Below, in pieces: positions 41,725 through 50,543 of a DNA stretch of 64,000 nucleotides. Below the pieces are notes generated by a model that saw nothing but the letters and a program-made list of their open reading frames with translations, was not told the DNA's origin and did no database searches. The stretch is taken from contig DASYKU010000096.1 in assembly GCA_035995165.1 (NCBI GenBank), positions 1 to 64,000 on the forward strand. Reading direction: 5' to 3'. The position numbers were made by a program, and so were the translations under genes. This stretch comes from Mycobacteriales bacterium. GTDB taxonomy: Bacteria > Actinomycetota > Actinomycetes > Mycobacteriales > CADCTP01. Numbering within the stretch: the first letter of the stretch is position 1; each line of letters begins with the position of its first letter.

Positions 41725-44038
41725 CGCGATGATCGGCGCCTCGGTCCGGCGCCGGGAGGACCACCGGCTGCTCACCGGCGCCGGGCGCTACCTCGACGAC
41801 CTGGACCTGCCCGGCGCCTACGAGGCCGCGTTCCTGCGCAGCCCGCACGCGGCCGCCCGGATCACCCGGATCGAGACCAAGGCCGCAGCCGCGCTGACCG
41901 GCGTGATCGGCGTCTGGAGCGGCGCCGACCTCGGCCCGATCGCCAAGCCGATCCCGCCCAAGGTGACCCACCCGCAGCTGGCCGACGTCCCCCGGTACGC
42001 GCTGCCGCCGGAGCGGGTGCACTTCGCCGGCGAACCGATCGCGGTCGTCGTCGCCGTCTCCCGCTACGTCGCCGAGGACGCCCTCGACCTCATCGAGGTC
42101 GACTACGAGGAACTGCCCGCGGTGGCCTCGACCGCCGCGGCCCGGGCCGAGGGCGCGCCGCTGGTCCACGACGGCGCGAGCGACAACATCGCCGTGCACG
42201 TCGTGCAGCGCACCGGCGACGTCGAGGCCGCGCTGGCGGCCGCGCCGCACCGGCTGTCGGAGACGTTCGTGATCCGTCGCGGCGGCGGGCACTCGATGGA
42301 GACCCGCGCGGTCGCCGCCCGCTACGACACGGCCACCGGCCAGCTCACGGTCTGGGACACCACCCAGTCCCCGCACTACGTCCGCAACATGCTCGCCTAC
42401 CTCTACGACGTCACCGAGGACGAGGTCCGGGTGGTCGCGCCGGCCGACGTCGGTGGCGGGTTCGGGCCCAAGGCCCAGTTCTACGGCGAGGAGGCGGTGA
42501 TCCCGTACCTGTCCCGGCTGCTGGAGCACCCGGTGAAGTGGGTCGAGGACCGCCGGGAGAACTTCATGGCCACGATGATGGAGCGGGCCCAGACCCACGC
42601 CATCGAGATCGGCTTCGACGACGACGGCACGATCCTCGCGGTCAAGAACGTCTTCGAGCACGACCAGGGCGCGTACTGCGCGGGCCTGCAGGTGCCGATG
42701 ATCACGCTGTCCACGCTGCCCGGCCAGTACAAGATCCCGTTCATCCACAGCGAGCTGTACGCCTGCTACACGAACATGGTCCCGACCAGCTCGGTGCGCG
42801 GGGCCGGCCGGCCGCAGGCGGTCGTGGCGATGGAGCGGATGGTGGACCGGGTCGCCGAGCACCTGCGGCTGGACCCGGCCGAGGTCCGGCGGCGCAACCT
42901 CGTGCAGGCCGACGAGTTCCCGTACCGGGTCGGGCTCACGTTCCGGGACGGCAGCCCGCTCACGTACGACAGCGGCAACTTCCCGGAGCTGCTGCGGGTC
43001 GTCCTGGACAAGATCGACTACGCCGGGCAGCGGGAGTTCCAGCGCGAGGCCCGCGCCGCCGGGCGGTTCGTCGGCGTCGGCGTCGCCGGGTACGTCGAGG
43101 GCTGCGGGCTCGGCCCGTACGAGGGGTCGCGGCTCCGGCTGACCAACGACGGCAGCGTGCTCGTCACGCTGGCCGCGGCCCCGCAGGGCCAGGGCTACGA
43201 GACCGTGTACGCGCAGATCGCGGCGGACGCGCTCGGCCTGGACATGGAGCACATCCGCGTCGTCACCGGCGACACCGGCCGGATCCCGTTCGGGCAGGGC
43301 ACGTTCGCGTCCCGGATCACCGCGACCGCGGGCCCGGCGACGCTGCTGGCCGGCCGGGAGCTGCGGGAGAAGGTCTTCGGCGTGGCCGAGGTGCTGCTCA
43401 GGTCCGCGGACCTGCTCTTCGCCGGCGACCGGGTCGTCGTGCGGGACGACCCGGAGACCGGGGTGACGCTGCGGGAGATCGCCCAGGTCGCCAACGTCGG
43501 CAAGCACGGGATCACGCTGCCGGCGGGGGTCCGGCCCGGGCTGGAGACGACCGCCTACTTCGCGCCCGAACGGGCCGCGTACGCCAGCGGCACGCACGCG
43601 GTCGTCGTCGAGGTCGACCCGGAGACCGGCGGGATCGAGATCCTGAAGTACGTCATCGGCCACGACTGCGGGACCGTCGTGAACCCGATGCTGGTCGACG
43701 GGCAGGTGCTCGGCGGCTTCGCCCACGGCATCGGCAACGCGCTGCTGGAGGAGGCCCTCTACGACGTGTCCGGACAGCCGCAGACCACCAGCTACCTCGA
43801 CTACTCGCTGGCCTCGGCCCGCGAGGTGCCGCCGGTCGAGCTGGTGCACGTGCACACGCCCTCGCCGCTGAACCCGCTGGGCGCGAAGGGCGCCGGCGAG
43901 GGCGGCACGATCCCGGCCCCGGCGGCGATCGCGAACGCGGTCGAGGACGCGCTGCGGCCGTTCGGAGCCCGGATCACGGCGGTGCCGCTGACGCCGGCCC
44001 GGGTGCTGGAGGCGATCCGGGGCGACGCGTCCGACTGA
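41717..44038 (+). CDS. Molybdenum-binding large subunit of a xanthine dehydrogenase-family hydroxylase
   Basis: A 773-residue catalytic subunit from GTG 41717 (ATG 41729 is an alternative). It shows RREDHRLLTGAGRYLDDL at the start, GGGFGPKAQFYGEE and SSVRGAGRPQAVVAMERM in the cofactor region, and the conserved catalytic glutamate in GAKGAGEGGTIPAPAAI. The loop reads VRGAGR, not the AYxCSFR of true CO dehydrogenase, so this is a form II enzyme that hydroxylates an aromatic or N-heterocyclic carbon, or an aldehyde. It ends the island. No XdhC/CoxF-like maturation gene is near, so cofactor insertion must be supplied from elsewhere. Confidence 0.93.
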   Translation: MSSAMIGASVRRREDHRLLTGAGRYLDDLDLPGAYEAAFLRSPHAAARITRIETKAAAALTGVIGVWSGADLGPIAKPIPPKVTHPQLADVPRYALPPERVHFAGEPIAVVVAVSRYVAEDALDLIEVDYEELPAVASTAAARAEGAPLVHDGASDNIAVHVVQRTGDVEAALAAAPHRLSETFVIRRGGGHSMETRAVAARYDTATGQLTVWDTTQSPHYVRNMLAYLYDVTEDEVRVVAPADVGGGFGPKAQFYGEEAVIPYLSRLLEHPVKWVEDRRENFMATMMERAQTHAIEIGFDDDGTILAVKNVFEHDQGAYCAGLQVPMITLSTLPGQYKIPFIHSELYACYTNMVPTSSVRGAGRPQAVVAMERMVDRVAEHLRLDPAEVRRRNLVQADEFPYRVGLTFRDGSPLTYDSGNFPELLRVVLDKIDYAGQREFQREARAAGRFVGVGVAGYVEGCGLGPYEGSRLRLTNDGSVLVTLAAAPQGQGYETVYAQIAADALGLDMEHIRVVTGDTGRIPFGQGTFASRITATAGPATLLAGRELREKVFGVAEVLLRSADLLFAGDRVVVRDDPETGVTLREIAQVANVGKHGITLPAGVRPGLETTAYFAPERAAYASGTHAVVVEVDPETGGIEILKYVIGHDCGTVVNPMLVDGQVLGGFAHGIGNALLEEALYDVSGQPQTTSYLDYSLASAREVPPVELVHVHTPSPLNPLGAKGAGEGGTIPAPAAIANAVEDALRPFGARITAVPLTPARVLEAIRGDASD

Positions 44039-44214
44039 CCGACACCGTCGCCGACGCGGCGACTGTCGCGGGCCCGGTCGAGGCCCCGGCGCCCGGGCTG
44101 GTTCGGGCGTGCTGGGCGGACGGCCGGGTCGTCGCGACCACAGCGGGCGTCGCACTCGGGTGGGCCTGGGTGCTCCGCCGCCGGTCCCGACCGCCCGTCC
44201 GGCACCATGCGGGG

Positions 44215-45435
44215 GTGAGCGGTGCGGGATTGCGGCGGCGGCTCGGGGTGGCGGACGCGGTCGTCGTCGGCCTCGGGGCGATGCTCGGCGCGGGCGTGTT
44301 CGCGGTCTTCGCGCCGGCCGCGCGGGTGGCCGGCTCCGGGCTGCTGCCGGCGCTCGCCCTGGCCGGCCTGGTCGCGTACGGCAACGCGACCTCCTCGGCC
44401 CGCCTGGCCGCCCGCTACCCGTCCTCGGGCGGCACCTACGTCTACGGCCGGGAGCGGCTCGGCCCGTTCTGGGGCTACCTGGCCGGCTGGGGATTCGTGG
44501 TCGGCAAGACCGCCAGCTGCGCGGCCATCGCGCTGACCTTCGCCACGTACGCGGTCCCGGCCCACCCGCGCCCGGTCGCGGTCGTGGCCGTGCTCGGGCT
44601 GACCGCGCTGAACTACGTCGGCGTGCAGCGGTCGCTGGCCGCGACCCGGGTGCTGGTCGCCGCGACCCTGGCCACGCTCGCGCTGGTCGTCGTCGCCGGG
44701 TTCACCGCACCGGCCCACCCGGTCGGCGGCCCCGGTACCGGCCCGCACGCCGTGCTCCAGGCGGCCGGGCTGCTGTTCTTCGCCTTCGCCGGGTACGCGC
44801 GGGTCGCGACCCTGGGCGAGGAGGTCCGCGACCCGGCCCGGACGATCCCGCGCGCAATCCCGCTGGCCCTCGGCCTCACGCTGGCCGCGTACCTGCTGGT
44901 CGCGCTGGCCGCCCTGCGCGGGCTCGGCCCGGACGGGCTGGCCGCCGCGGCCGACCCGCTGCGTGCGGTGGTCGCGGCGGGCGACCTGCACGCGGCCGCG
45001 CCGGTGGTCCGGGTCGGCGCCGCGCTGGCCACGCTCGGCTCGCTGCTGGCCCTGCTGCTCGGCGTCTCCCGGACCACGCTGGCGATGGCCCGCGACCGCA
45101 ACCTGCCGCCGGCGCTGGCCGCGGTGCATCCGCGCTTCGCCGTGCCGCACCGGGCCGAGGTCGCGCTCGGGCTGGTCGTCGCCGTCCTGGTCGCGACCGT
45201 GGACCTGCGCGGCGCGATCGGGTTCTCCTCCTTCGCCGTGCTCACCTACTACGCGATCGCGAACGCCAGCGCGCTGACGCTGCCGGCCTCGAAGGCGCTG
45301 CCGCTGGTCGGGCTCACCGGCTGCGTCCTGCTCGCGGTCAACCTGCCCTGGCCGTCAGCCGTCGCGGGCGCGGGCGTGATCGCGGTCGGTGCCGCGATCT
45401 GGGCGGTCCGGCAGCGCGCCAGCGGCCGGCGGTGA
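44215..45435 (+). CDS. APC-superfamily amino-acid permease
   Basis: A 406-residue integral membrane protein with about 12 hydrophobic segments. The N-terminal VADAVVVGLGAMLGAGVFAVFAPAA carries the APC GxG(A/I)xxGAG pattern. SSGGTYVYGRERLGPFWGYLAGW and FFAFAGYARVATLGEEVRDPARTIPRAI are typical of amino-acid/polyamine transporters. I start it at GTG 44215. The 176 bp before it, after the hydroxylase stop, show no gene. It is on the same strand as the island but less tightly linked, so it may or may not import a related substrate. Confidence 0.85.
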   Translation: MSGAGLRRRLGVADAVVVGLGAMLGAGVFAVFAPAARVAGSGLLPALALAGLVAYGNATSSARLAARYPSSGGTYVYGRERLGPFWGYLAGWGFVVGKTASCAAIALTFATYAVPAHPRPVAVVAVLGLTALNYVGVQRSLAATRVLVAATLATLALVVVAGFTAPAHPVGGPGTGPHAVLQAAGLLFFAFAGYARVATLGEEVRDPARTIPRAIPLALGLTLAAYLLVALAALRGLGPDGLAAAADPLRAVVAAGDLHAAAPVVRVGAALATLGSLLALLLGVSRTTLAMARDRNLPPALAAVHPRFAVPHRAEVALGLVVAVLVATVDLRGAIGFSSFAVLTYYAIANASALTLPASKALPLVGLTGCVLLAVNLPWPSAVAGAGVIAVGAAIWAVRQRASGRR

Positions 45436-45519
45436 GTTTCGGTACGGCGCAAAGCCCGGCCGGGCCGGGCCCGGCATCGCACGAGACGCGTGAGGGGACC
45501 TCGGCGGCGGGTGCGACGG

Positions 45520-46293
45520 TCAGTGCCGGTGGGTCGCGTCCGGCTGACGCGGGTCGGCCGGGTGCTCGTACCCCGGCGCCAGCCGGACCCGGGTCGCCAG
45601 CGCGGCGTCGAGCCAGCGGGCGAACGCCAGCTGCTGCCGCCGCACGGTCAGCTCGGCCGCGATCGCGGCCCGCACCTCCTCGTACGGGACCGGGCCGGCC
45701 GGGCGGACGGACTCGACCACGATCCGGTGCCAGCCCAGAAGCGAGCGCACCGGCCCGGCCGGCGCGTCCCGCAGCTCCGCGACCAGCGTCCCGGGGTCGA
45801 CCTCCACCGGGCCGGACAGCTCGAGCCGCCCGGGGTCGTCGCGGTGGAAGGCCTGCCGGACCAGCCACCGCTCGGGCCGGACGTAGCGGTCGGGGTGGGC
45901 GTCGTAGTGCGCGCGCAGCTCACCCTCGTCCGGGCGGTCGGTGAACGTCGCGAGGACCGCCCGCGCGGCGGCCGAGGTGGCGAGCACGTCCGCCGCCGCG
46001 CTCCCGACCAGCGCGGCGTCCGGCCGCGCCGCCCCGTCGCCCACCGCCGGACCGGCGGCTCCGTCGCGGACCGGCGCCCCGGCGGCTCCGTCGCGGAACG
46101 GCAGCTCGGCGGCCGCCCGCTCCAGGAGGCGGCGGATCACCACCCGCTGGGCCACCCAGCGCCGCAGCTGCCGTCCGTCCGGACCGTCCGCGGGCGGCAG
46201 CCGGTCGGCCAGCGGCCCGGCCCGCAGCCGCGCCACCTCGGCGTCGACCTCGGCCGCGGCGACCGGCTCCCCGTCGACCCAGGCCGCGGTCAC
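45520..46293 (-). CDS. Parvulin-like (PpiC/SurA-type) protein coupled to the alpha-mannosidase gene
   Basis: A 257-residue protein from GTG 46293, overlapping the mannosidase stop by 4 bp (GTGA). The N-terminal helical part (WVDGEPVAAAEVDAEVARLR, then QLRRWVAQRVVIRRLLERAA) resembles SurA chaperone helices. The region after ELRAHYDAHPDRYVRPERWLVRQAFH leads into SLLGWHRIVVESVRPAGPVPYEEVRAAIAAEL, which fits the end of a parvulin domain. A Gly/Ala/Asp linker with imperfect repeats (RDGAAGAPV...) sits in the middle. There is no signal peptide, so a cytoplasmic folding helper is possible. Isomerase activity is unproven. Confidence 0.6.
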   Translation of the reverse strand: MTAAWVDGEPVAAAEVDAEVARLRAGPLADRLPPADGPDGRQLRRWVAQRVVIRRLLERAAAELPFRDGAAGAPVRDGAAGPAVGDGAARPDAALVGSAAADVLATSAAARAVLATFTDRPDEGELRAHYDAHPDRYVRPERWLVRQAFHRDDPGRLELSGPVEVDPGTLVAELRDAPAGPVRSLLGWHRIVVESVRPAGPVPYEEVRAAIAAELTVRRQQLAFARWLDAALATRVRLAPGYEHPADPRQPDATHRH

Positions 46294-49200
46294 GTGACGT
46301 TCAGCGGGATCGACCCCGAGTACGCCACCTGCCCGGCGCCCGTCAGCCGGGCCAGCAGCCACCACTCCCCCGGCGCCGCCCCGGCCGGCACCGCCACCGG
46401 CACCTCGACCGCCCGCCGGTCGTCGCCCTCCAGCCGGACCGGCACCGTCCACTGTGGAACGTACGGCCAGGTCTCGACCGGCCCCAGCAGCTGCAGCGTC
46501 GCCTGCACCGGGCTCCGGTAGGAGTTGGCCACCTCGACCCGCACGGTGCCGCGCTCCCCCGGCCGCAGCACCACCGCGAGCGTGTCGATGTGCACGTCCA
46601 GCGCGCCCGGGCTCGGCACCGGACCGGGCACCGTCACCTGCACGAGCTCCCGGACGACCTGGCCCCGGTGCTCGACCTGGACCGCGACGAGGTGGTCGCC
46701 GGGCGTCGCGTCGGCCGGCGGCTCGACCCGGACCGGCGCCTGGGCCCAGCCGCCCGGCGGCAGCGCGACCGGCCAGGCCGCGGGCCGGACCGTCCAGCCG
46801 TCGTCGGCGGTCACGGTCACCACGCCGGTCCACTCGCTGTCGGCCAGCGAGGAGGCCACCGAGACGGTCAGGTCGACCGGCCCGGTGGCCCGGGTGGGCT
46901 CGGCGTGCACGCTGATCGGCAGGTTGCCGGCCGGGGCCGGGCCGGCGTTCTCCAGCCAGTAGCGCGCCGGGACGACGCCGGCCGGCTCGGGCACCAGCTC
47001 CCGGTCGCCCGCCTCCGCCGCCGCGGGCCGCACCAGCACCGTCGCCACCTCGCACGGCTCCAGCGGCATCACGACGGTCCCGTCCGCGGCCACCTCCAGT
47101 GTCCCGAGTGGACGGTCGAGCAGGTCGGCCCGGGACGCGGACAGCACCCCGCCGGCCAGTCGCAGCCGGACGGTGACCCGCTGCCCGGCGGCCTCGTAGA
47201 CCCGGACGGCCAGCTCCTGCGCCGGCGGCGTCGGCGCGGTCCCGGATGCGAGCGGGGTGCCGACGGGCTTGACCGCGGTCACCACCGCGGCGCCGGCCGG
47301 CTCGACCGCGAGCAGCGAGTGCGCGGCCGGCAACGGTCCCGGGTGCGGCTGCGCCAGCACGGCCACCGGCGGCGCGGTGAACGCCTGCCCGGCCGGCACG
47401 AACCCGGCCGAACGCCAGTCCCCCGGCCCCGCGGTCAGCGCATAGTCCACGGTGTGGGTCCAGTGCTGCAGCTGGAACCCCGATCCGTCCGGCACCGTAC
47501 GGCGGGGCTTGCTGATCCAGACCGCCGACGGCCAGCCGGTGCAGGACCGGACCAGCGACAGGTTCAGCGCCCCGCTGCTGTCGACCGCGAACCCCGGCAA
47601 CCCGCGACTCAGCATCGCCACCGAGTGCGCAGCGAGCCCGGCACCACCGACTGCCGACCCGGCCGGCGCCGTCTGTCCGATCCGGACAGACGCGTCGGCC
47701 AGGTCCGGCGGCCGTCCCGCAGTGACGGTCGCGTCCACCAGGTCCGCCGGCCGTCCGGCCGTGACAGTCGCGTCGGCGAGGTCGTCGACCAGCTCCGCGA
47801 CCGCGGCCGCGAGCGCCGCGTCGTCCCGTCCGGCCACGATCAGCACCGGCAGCGCCCGCACGTCCCGCAGGTCCGCGCTCGGCACCCAGACCTCCCGCAG
47901 CGGCCGCGCGGCCGGCACCCAGACCCGGGCGCGGCCGGTCGCCGCCAGCTGCCGCTCCAGCTCCTCGCCGGATCCGGGCGCCGCGGCCAGCACCGCGGCG
48001 GTGAACGTGTTGCGGTCCGGCCCGCCGACCGCGATCCGGGTGTCGGGCAGGTTGGAGTCGATCGCGAGCGCGCCGTACCGGCTGCCGGTGTCCAGCGAGG
48101 TCGTCGAGGTGACCCCGGCCCGGACCAGCGCGACGACCAGGTCGCGGACGCCGGCGCGGGAGCGGGCGTCGGCCACCACCTCGGCCACCCCCATCGCGGT
48201 CGCCGATTCCCCCGCCACCACCCGGGCCGTCGACCCGACCCCGAACCAGGAGTACGCCGGGTTGTCCAGCGTCCACGGGTGCTCGGCCGAGTCGACGTCG
48301 ATGATCCCGTACCCGCGACCGATCACGGCCGCGCCGACCTCGCTGACCGGCAGCCCACCCGGGACGTCGACCGGCCAGCGCAGCCGCACCAGCCGGTCCG
48401 CGCCGACCGGCAGCAGCCGGGTCGTGCAGTCCACCCGCGACAGTCCGGTCCAGACGGTCAGCACCTGCTCGTAGCGCACCTCCCCGACCGAGCCGCGGAC
48501 CACCAGCCGCTGCCCGGCCGGGCTGGTCCCGGCCCGGACGGTCGCGGCCGAGTCCGAGGCCCGGTCCCGCGGCGGACCGGTCGGCAGCAGGTGCCACGGC
48601 CCCTCGCCGAACGTCGGGTGCTGCGGGTACTCGTCGTAGAGCAGCAGCTCGTTGGCGGGACCGGTGAGCAGCTCCCGGCCCAGCCGGAGGTCCCGCCAGG
48701 AGCTGACGGTGCCACCCCGCGCCGGATCCACGCTCAGCTCGTACGCCTCGGACCGGATCGTGCTGCCGCTCGCGGCGGTCCAGCCGGGCGTACCGCCGGG
48801 CACGAGCCGGTAGGTGCGCCAGCCGGTCGCGGGCAGGTCCGCGGCCACGAACGCCAGCGTCCGGCCCTCCTGCACCGCCGGCACCGCCGCGCCGGCAGCG
48901 TCCCGCAGCGACCACTCGCCGGCCGGCAGCTCGACCCGGACCAGGTCCGTACGCGGCCAGGCCAGTCCGTTGAGGACGGTGAGCGCGAGCCCGTCCCCGC
49001 CGGTGTCCACATGCGACACCAGGTCGGCCGTCGCGGCCGCGAGCACGTCGCCGCCGGTGGTCCAGGCGTCCCGCCAGCCGGCCAGCAGGTCGAGGTAGAC
49101 CTGGTCGCCCTCGCTGCCGGTGACCGCGTCGTGGTGGGCGCCGTAGAGCAGCTGCCGCCAGGCGCTGTCCAGGGCCGCGTGCGGGTGCCGGGCGCCCTGC

Positions 49201-50516
49201 AGCGCGGCCAGGGTGGCGAACCGCTCGCCGTCGGCGACCCGGACCTCGGCCTCCCGGTTGGCCTGCTTGGTGTCGATGTAGGAGACGTCCTTGCCGGTGT
49301 AGATCGGGTTCATGTCCCGGCTCACCGGCACCGCGCTGCGGCCTTCCGCCGCCAGCTCGGCCCGGACCGCGCCGAGGAAGTCCCGCGGCGTCGCGCAGAC
49401 GAACCGGGGCCAGGTGTAGCGCTCGGCCTGGTCCCGGTGGATCGCGGTGACCCACTTGTTCGGCGGCGAGTAGTCCGTACCGACCGGGATGAGCACGTTG
49501 CGGGTCGCGGCGACCGGCTTCAGCGACAGGAACAGCGCGTGCACCGCGGCGACCGCGTCGGCCAGGCTCGCCGCCGAGTCCATCCACCAGCCGGCCGAGT
49601 AGTGCGCCGGCATGTACGCGGTGAGCAGCCCCGTCCCGCTCGGCGCCACCCACTCGAACTCGCTCGGGAACTGCATCACCCGCGCGTCCCCGCTCAGGCC
49701 GTGGGTCTGCATCGGCCCCCACTGGTGGAACGGACCGCGGGCCCAGGACGACGCGGTCAGCCCGGCGCCCGCGCAGAGCCCCGGGAACTGCGGGTCGTGC
49801 CCGAACGCGTCCAGCTGCCAGGCCGTCTCCGGCTCCCCGCCGAGCACGTCACGCTGCAACGCGATCCCGTACGCGAGGTTGCGGATCGTCGACTCGACCG
49901 AGGTGAGGTTCGTGTTCGGCTCGTTGTACGTCCCGCCGACCAGCTCGCACCGCCCCTCGGCCAGCAGCCGGCGCAGGAACGCCCGCTCCGCCGGGACCGT
50001 GTCCCACCAGGGCTTGAGGTAGTCCGTCTCGGCCAGCACGAACCGGTAGTCCGGGTCGTGCCGGGCCGTCTCCAGGTGCGCCCGGACCAGGTCGAAGCCG
50101 GCCAGCTGGAAGGCCTGCCGGGCCGAGTCCGGACCGGTCAGCTCGTCCCAGGCCGAGGTGTACGCGGCCTGGGTGGTCCACCAGACCGGGTCGTAGTGGA
50201 AGTGCGGGACCAGGTACGCCGTCCAGCCCGGCTCGGCCACCGGGATCAGCACGTCCGTCCGGGCGTCCCCGGCCGGCCCGCGCACGGTGACCACCGCGGG
50301 AACCTCGGTGCCGACCGCCCGGCCGGTCAGCGGGACCGGGATCTCCACCGCCAGCTCGGCGGCGGCCAGCATCGCGGTCAGCTCCGTCCCCGGGCTCACC
50401 CCGACCGTGACCGGCCCGGGGTCGCCGGCCAGCACCACCCGGACGATCTGCTCCGGCGCGTCCGCCGGACCGACGAACAGCTCCGGGTGCTCGACCCGCA
50501 CGATCGACACGGCCAT
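46290..50516 (-). CDS. Glycoside hydrolase family 38 alpha-mannosidase-like protein
   Basis: A 1408-residue protein from ATG 50516, with GAGGA upstream. The GH38 catalytic domain begins with the zinc motif VPHFHYDPVWW (H105, D109-type ligands). It holds the nucleophile aspartate D236 in WQLDAFGHDPQFPGL, and DSAWRQLLYGAHHDAVTGSEGDQ is the zinc histidine region. The C-terminal two-thirds are beta-sandwich domains. The last part (residues ~1150-1400) has NEW3/alpha-galactosidase-associated-like repeats (TGPVDLTVSVASSL, LDVHIDTLAVVLRPGERGTVRVEVANSY). There is no signal peptide, so it is intracellular or non-classically exported. It should remove alpha-mannose from glycans or glycoconjugates. Confidence 0.85.
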   Translation of the reverse strand: MAVSIVRVEHPELFVGPADAPEQIVRVVLAGDPGPVTVGVSPGTELTAMLAAAELAVEIPVPLTGRAVGTEVPAVVTVRGPAGDARTDVLIPVAEPGWTAYLVPHFHYDPVWWTTQAAYTSAWDELTGPDSARQAFQLAGFDLVRAHLETARHDPDYRFVLAETDYLKPWWDTVPAERAFLRRLLAEGRCELVGGTYNEPNTNLTSVESTIRNLAYGIALQRDVLGGEPETAWQLDAFGHDPQFPGLCAGAGLTASSWARGPFHQWGPMQTHGLSGDARVMQFPSEFEWVAPSGTGLLTAYMPAHYSAGWWMDSAASLADAVAAVHALFLSLKPVAATRNVLIPVGTDYSPPNKWVTAIHRDQAERYTWPRFVCATPRDFLGAVRAELAAEGRSAVPVSRDMNPIYTGKDVSYIDTKQANREAEVRVADGERFATLAALQGARHPHAALDSAWRQLLYGAHHDAVTGSEGDQVYLDLLAGWRDAWTTGGDVLAAATADLVSHVDTGGDGLALTVLNGLAWPRTDLVRVELPAGEWSLRDAAGAAVPAVQEGRTLAFVAADLPATGWRTYRLVPGGTPGWTAASGSTIRSEAYELSVDPARGGTVSSWRDLRLGRELLTGPANELLLYDEYPQHPTFGEGPWHLLPTGPPRDRASDSAATVRAGTSPAGQRLVVRGSVGEVRYEQVLTVWTGLSRVDCTTRLLPVGADRLVRLRWPVDVPGGLPVSEVGAAVIGRGYGIIDVDSAEHPWTLDNPAYSWFGVGSTARVVAGESATAMGVAEVVADARSRAGVRDLVVALVRAGVTSTTSLDTGSRYGALAIDSNLPDTRIAVGGPDRNTFTAAVLAAAPGSGEELERQLAATGRARVWVPAARPLREVWVPSADLRDVRALPVLIVAGRDDAALAAAVAELVDDLADATVTAGRPADLVDATVTAGRPPDLADASVRIGQTAPAGSAVGGAGLAAHSVAMLSRGLPGFAVDSSGALNLSLVRSCTGWPSAVWISKPRRTVPDGSGFQLQHWTHTVDYALTAGPGDWRSAGFVPAGQAFTAPPVAVLAQPHPGPLPAAHSLLAVEPAGAAVVTAVKPVGTPLASGTAPTPPAQELAVRVYEAAGQRVTVRLRLAGGVLSASRADLLDRPLGTLEVAADGTVVMPLEPCEVATVLVRPAAAEAGDRELVPEPAGVVPARYWLENAGPAPAGNLPISVHAEPTRATGPVDLTVSVASSLADSEWTGVVTVTADDGWTVRPAAWPVALPPGGWAQAPVRVEPPADATPGDHLVAVQVEHRGQVVRELVQVTVPGPVPSPGALDVHIDTLAVVLRPGERGTVRVEVANSYRSPVQATLQLLGPVETWPYVPQWTVPVRLEGDDRRAVEVPVAVPAGAAPGEWWLLARLTGAGQVAYSGSIPLNVT

Positions 50517-50543
50517 GGGCCCATCCTCACGCGGGCGGCCGGG

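Noticed and set aside
41717-44038. Carbon-monoxide dehydrogenase large subunit
   Set aside because: The AYxCSFR loop of form I CoxL is missing; the loop reads VRGAGR. Kept as a form II hydroxylase.
45454-45469. Bidirectional GC hairpin between the APC permease and the parvulin-like gene
   Set aside because: CCCGGCC/GGCCGGG is self-complementary but leaves almost no loop and no T-run; common by chance at this G+C content.
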